A model generated the notes under the pieces. The model saw only the letters and a program-made list of their open reading frames with translations, had not been told where the DNA came from and made no database searches. A stretch of 64,000 bases of DNA, from assembly GCA_011800805.1 (NCBI GenBank), contig MPNW01000303.1:129218-193217 (forward strand). Direction: 5' to 3'. Shown here in pieces: positions 60,402-64,000 of this stretch. A program made the position numbers and the translations under genes. The stretch's first letter is position 1, and each line of letters begins with the position of its first letter. The DNA comes from Hirudo medicinalis (Eukaryota; Annelida; Clitellata; Hirudinida; Hirudinidae).

Positions 60402-62514
60402 ATGCTTCGAGACAGTTGAAATACAAAGTCTATTGCTTAGCTAGCTTTTATGACAACACCAACACAAACTAATAATGACACTAAATTTCTGATAAATTAA
60501 ATCAGAATCAACAAAACAACCATAGACCAAATAGTAACGTCTGAAATTTAACCACTCATTCATAATTATGAGATTGGCATCAACAAATAAGTCAACAACA
60601 GATGAGGGTTTGATGCGATCATAATTCTTTTCTAGCACTAATTTTGGTCGAAAAGCTGTATTGACATATAAAAACTGTTGGATTTTGACTTTATGATTCA
60701 CGATGCATTCGCGGTTTTAATGGCATCCATCGAATAAGCTGTGAGCTTTAAGCAACCAGAACCATTATTGGTGGAAATTCAGGTTAGGATGTGGCTACTA
60801 AAATCACAAGTGTTTACTGTATAGAATATAAGTATATTGAATCATTTGGCCAATAAAATTAAGTCAATGTCAGTCATGCAACTTGTCCTCAGATCCACCT
60901 TGCACCAACTGGTTACAAAATGGATAGCCACGATGTTTCTTCACAGCCTCTAAATGAAAGGCATATGAGAGCAAGGATTTTAATCATCATCGGACACGCT
61001 CATGACTTTGCAATTGACACCTAAAGCCCAAAAGGTTTTTGTGCAAACCAAGCTGCTACTCAATTATCAAACAAAGCCTTCAGATCTGCTGCTAAGCCAA
61101 CTAGCCGCGCAGCAGTTGATACAAGATTATCAACAAAGTCCTACTCGATGTTTCCACCAAATAGTCTCAGAGCAAGGATAACTCATCATAAGGCACTGAC
61201 TACACTAAATGTTGAAGCTTGAAATGTCGCGATAAACGAGAACTTCCGATCTTTCACTTGCCACTAAAACTAATTCTAACTTATTACTTCGGACGATATA
61301 AGATTGTCAAAAATGCTAACCTTAGAATGTGTTTTAAAATTTAAAACTGTTACGGCGAAAACTTAGGTGTACAAATAAAAACTTGACAAGTTCAAATAAT
61401 AATAGCGGGCATCTGCGACCAATCATGCACTAGAGTAAAATTAGTTTGAATATTAAAAGGATTATATTTTATGTCGCAACTATTTATAAATTGTATAAAT
61501 AAATATTTTATAAACTTATTTAACGTTATTTTCAAATAGGGTTTGTAATATTTTCGTCCTAATTTCTTGGAAAAATGCAAATATAAATATCAAATAATTT
61601 GAATACTAACTAATAGTAATATAAATTATTTATATGTTACATTTTTGAGAAAAATTAAAAAAGGAAATAATGATTTCTAGTTATTTTTCGCGAAATGTGT
61701 AAAATTACTTCCAAACTACCTAAATTATTTCATGCTGTAAAATTTAAGTTTAATTCATGTTATTTTAAAATACTTGTGTAAAAAAATAGTTCTTGGTATA
61801 AAATCAAGTAGACAAAAGTCTTTGCCATTATTGAAAATTTGGTTCTTGAATAACATGTTCGCTCAAACCATGAATGGGTGACAAGTTGACCTTAAATGTT
61901 AAGACGTTTTAAATAAGTTTATTCTGTCTAACATTTAAACACAATGATTTTTCCAAGACAAAATCTTCCCCAGATGAAATTAAATAATTTATTAGTTAAA
62001 TTAAGAATGAGTTACTCCAGGAAAGAAAAGGCAAGAATGAAAGAGAGAGGCAACAGGAAACTTCAACAGTCAAATGTCAGCCGAAATATCCGCCTTCAAT
62101 TTATTTTTCCAGCTTATCTCAGCGAGAACAGAACCAGAGTCTTCTCTAGGCAGAGGTGATTTTGAATAAGGAACTAGGTCTTATCTTTGAAATAGACTCT
62201 TTGATAACTCAATTCAGAGAAATATGAACAAAAAATCCCTGTGATCAAGTACGTATTTATTAACTAAACCATTACTTCGATAATTAAGCAACACTTCTCT
62301 TAATTATTGCCACGGCTAGCTGAAATTTTTTAAACTCCTTCAGTCCTTGGAAATGTTTGAGCAACTCTGAGACTGCTTAAGTCTGGAATAAAATTGACTC
62401 CTTCTCAATCTATAATTAAATTGGGAACATTGGATTGGTCACAAATGAAGGCGAAGAACAATTAGGAACTAAAAGATCAGATGTGGCTAATGAAGTTCAG
62501 GCGATGTGGTAATG

Positions 62515-62625
62515 ATGACGACGACGACGACTATGATCATGATGAAGACGACGACGACGACTATGATGATGATGATGACGATGACGATGACGACGAAGAC
62601 GACGACTATGATGATGATGATGATT
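62515..62625. repeat. (GAC/GAT)n triplet array
   Basis: A block of GACGACGAC, TATGAT and GATGATGAT units repeats about every 35 bp across 110 bp, intergenic. Confidence 0.85.
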
Positions 62626-64000
62626 TGAAGATGCTGTTTATGGTGAAGTGGAGATGAATATGACGATGACGAGGAGCAGGTGTTGGAAAATTCTTATTTC
62701 CAGCCGAACTATCTGGAATTAGATTTATCGTCCCTTTTTGGCGCTTAAAATCAATCCAACAGTGTCTTAACAAGCAGACGCTTAAGAAGTCTCATATTTT
62801 GCCGGGTCGTTTGGCGACATGTTTAAGTAAGTGAGGCGGTGCGTGTGAACCCTTAATTGGATTTTCCACTGGTAATACCGACATTCTGGTTTCGCTTTGT
62901 TGGAGACCAATTTAGCATGCCGTCATATTCTTGTTGCTGTAACGTTTCAGGGAGCACTAGCAACAACAGCGACAACACATTTGGCAATTGAAGTTTTAAT
63001 GTAATTAAGTAAATGAAAAAAAGATGCCACAACAATGAACCAACAGTAGTGATAAAATATAATTAATTATATTAATTAACGATAACAAAAATTGGTTAAT
63101 AGTTGACATTGACGCATTACAATCGAATTACCTTTTTACATTTAAAACTGTAATTACGTTACGATAACAACGATCATTTCAATGGCAATTTCCTCAGCTA
63201 TGATTCAACTCCACGACCACGGACGTCTCACTGACCTGCCTTAGGTGTAGAATTGAACGGGCTAATTTATTTCACTGGATTTAATCTGACTCCTCCGCGG
63301 ATAGATGGAGGGTCCGTTAATAGAAGGAATGAGATTTAGAGAAGATGGAAAGAACGTCTGAAAGGATGATGGAGGAATGAAAAGTTAGTGAAAGAAATCA
63401 GACACGCTGCTGTTTGCATTGGAATTGTATGTCTTTTCAACACATCCAGTGAATTTCCATCCGAGTCCAATGACAACGTAGTGGAATGACGAACGTCCTA
63501 CCACAACGAAGACTCGGTGTTTGTTTCGAACTCGCCCCTTGTTGTTTGTTGCCCGAAGTGCCCTGATCTCTGTCCATCTGGAGAGAAGTTGGGACATTGG
63601 GAAGGCATGGAAAAGAGGTTGGAATTCACTAATTCACCTCGAGATGAACATAGTGATGAATGATTGAGACGATTTAGAAGATTAATAAAGGACGTTAGGT
63701 TAGATGCTGATTTGGGATTTGTCGGGTGAGCACCTTTTAAAAATCTTTTACTGGTAATGGATGCATCGGGTGCAATGTAAGGAATAAGAAATGCAACCAT
63801 AACAAAACTATATCCCAATTCCTTCTCCTATAATACAGTCGTTCGTCAAAATTGCTCACCGTGCCCAATGAAGCGTGACTCAGGTTCGAGAGGCATTCAT
63901 GCATAGCATGCTAGCATTCGTTCGTCCGCTCATCCATCCATTCATCCATGGATGGCCGGATGAATGTCTTGCAGGTCGAGGCAAAGGAAACAGCTGGTAT

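Larger units (their letters stand above)
60330..64000. other. Upstream flank of KIF20, no gene recognised
   Basis: AT-rich 3.7 kb. An AG immediately precedes the KIF20 ATG, so a non-coding first exon upstream is plausible. The region contains a short dispersed repeat (60378-60401), a (GAC/GAT)n array (62515-62625), and two overlapping minus-strand frames at 63385-63818 (70 and 106 residues) without recognisable motifs. It ends in ATCC tetranucleotides (63930-63960). Confidence 0.5.

Noticed and set aside
63385..63818. Two overlapping minus-strand frames as a retroelement gene
   Set aside because: The phrases look transposon-like but I could not match them to a specific family, so no element is called.

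Overview
The window is eukaryotic nuclear DNA. It holds spliced genes with GT-AG introns, long AT-rich introns packed with (ATT)n, (ATC)n and tetranucleotide microsatellites, one run of 73 Ns and one isolated N. Gene content is metazoan (plexin, kinesin-6, BTB-zinc finger, PELP1-like, DHX15). Short introns, heavy microsatellite load and retroelement 3'-end remnants suggest an invertebrate, possibly a lophotrochozoan such as an annelid or leech. That placement is inference; no species marker is visible.

Layout. Positions 983-29955 (+): the 3' part of a plexin-A gene, 31 exons reconstructed from the end of the Sema domain through PSI/IPT repeats, the membrane helix and the split GAP/Rho-binding cytoplasmic region to the stop; the 5' exons lie outside. 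Positions 32428-37485 (+): a PELP1/Rix1-like ribosome-biogenesis gene with an acidic tail, 16 exons, converging on the next gene. Six genes then follow on the minus strand: DHX15/Prp43 RNA helicase (40703-37975), thioredoxin (42899-42244), a spermine-oxidase-like flavin amine oxidase (47580-44328), a BTB plus six-C2H2-finger protein (51651-48936), an unrecognised single-pass membrane protein (53120-52055) and a KIF20-type kinesin-6 (60329-53743). From 60330 to 64000 no gene was recognised.

Exon boundaries were worked out by hand from splice dinucleotides, codon phase and family similarity. For plexin, PELP1-like, thioredoxin, amine oxidase, BTB-ZF and the membrane protein, the phases close exactly. 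DHX15 closes only if one base is restored near 39791, and the first KIF20 intron could not be phased.

The genes do not form an operon or an obvious pathway. PELP1-like and DHX15 both belong to nuclear RNA/ribosome biology but are merely convergent neighbours. The more unusual signals are lineage-specific insertions in the plexin, a DLAGSE to DLAGIE change in the kinesin switch II, a GC-AG intron and a frameshift in DHX15, a retainable 63-bp in-frame intron in thioredoxin, recurrent GTTGG 5' splice sites, and several retroelement or hairpin remnants in introns. I found no clearly novel multi-gene system.
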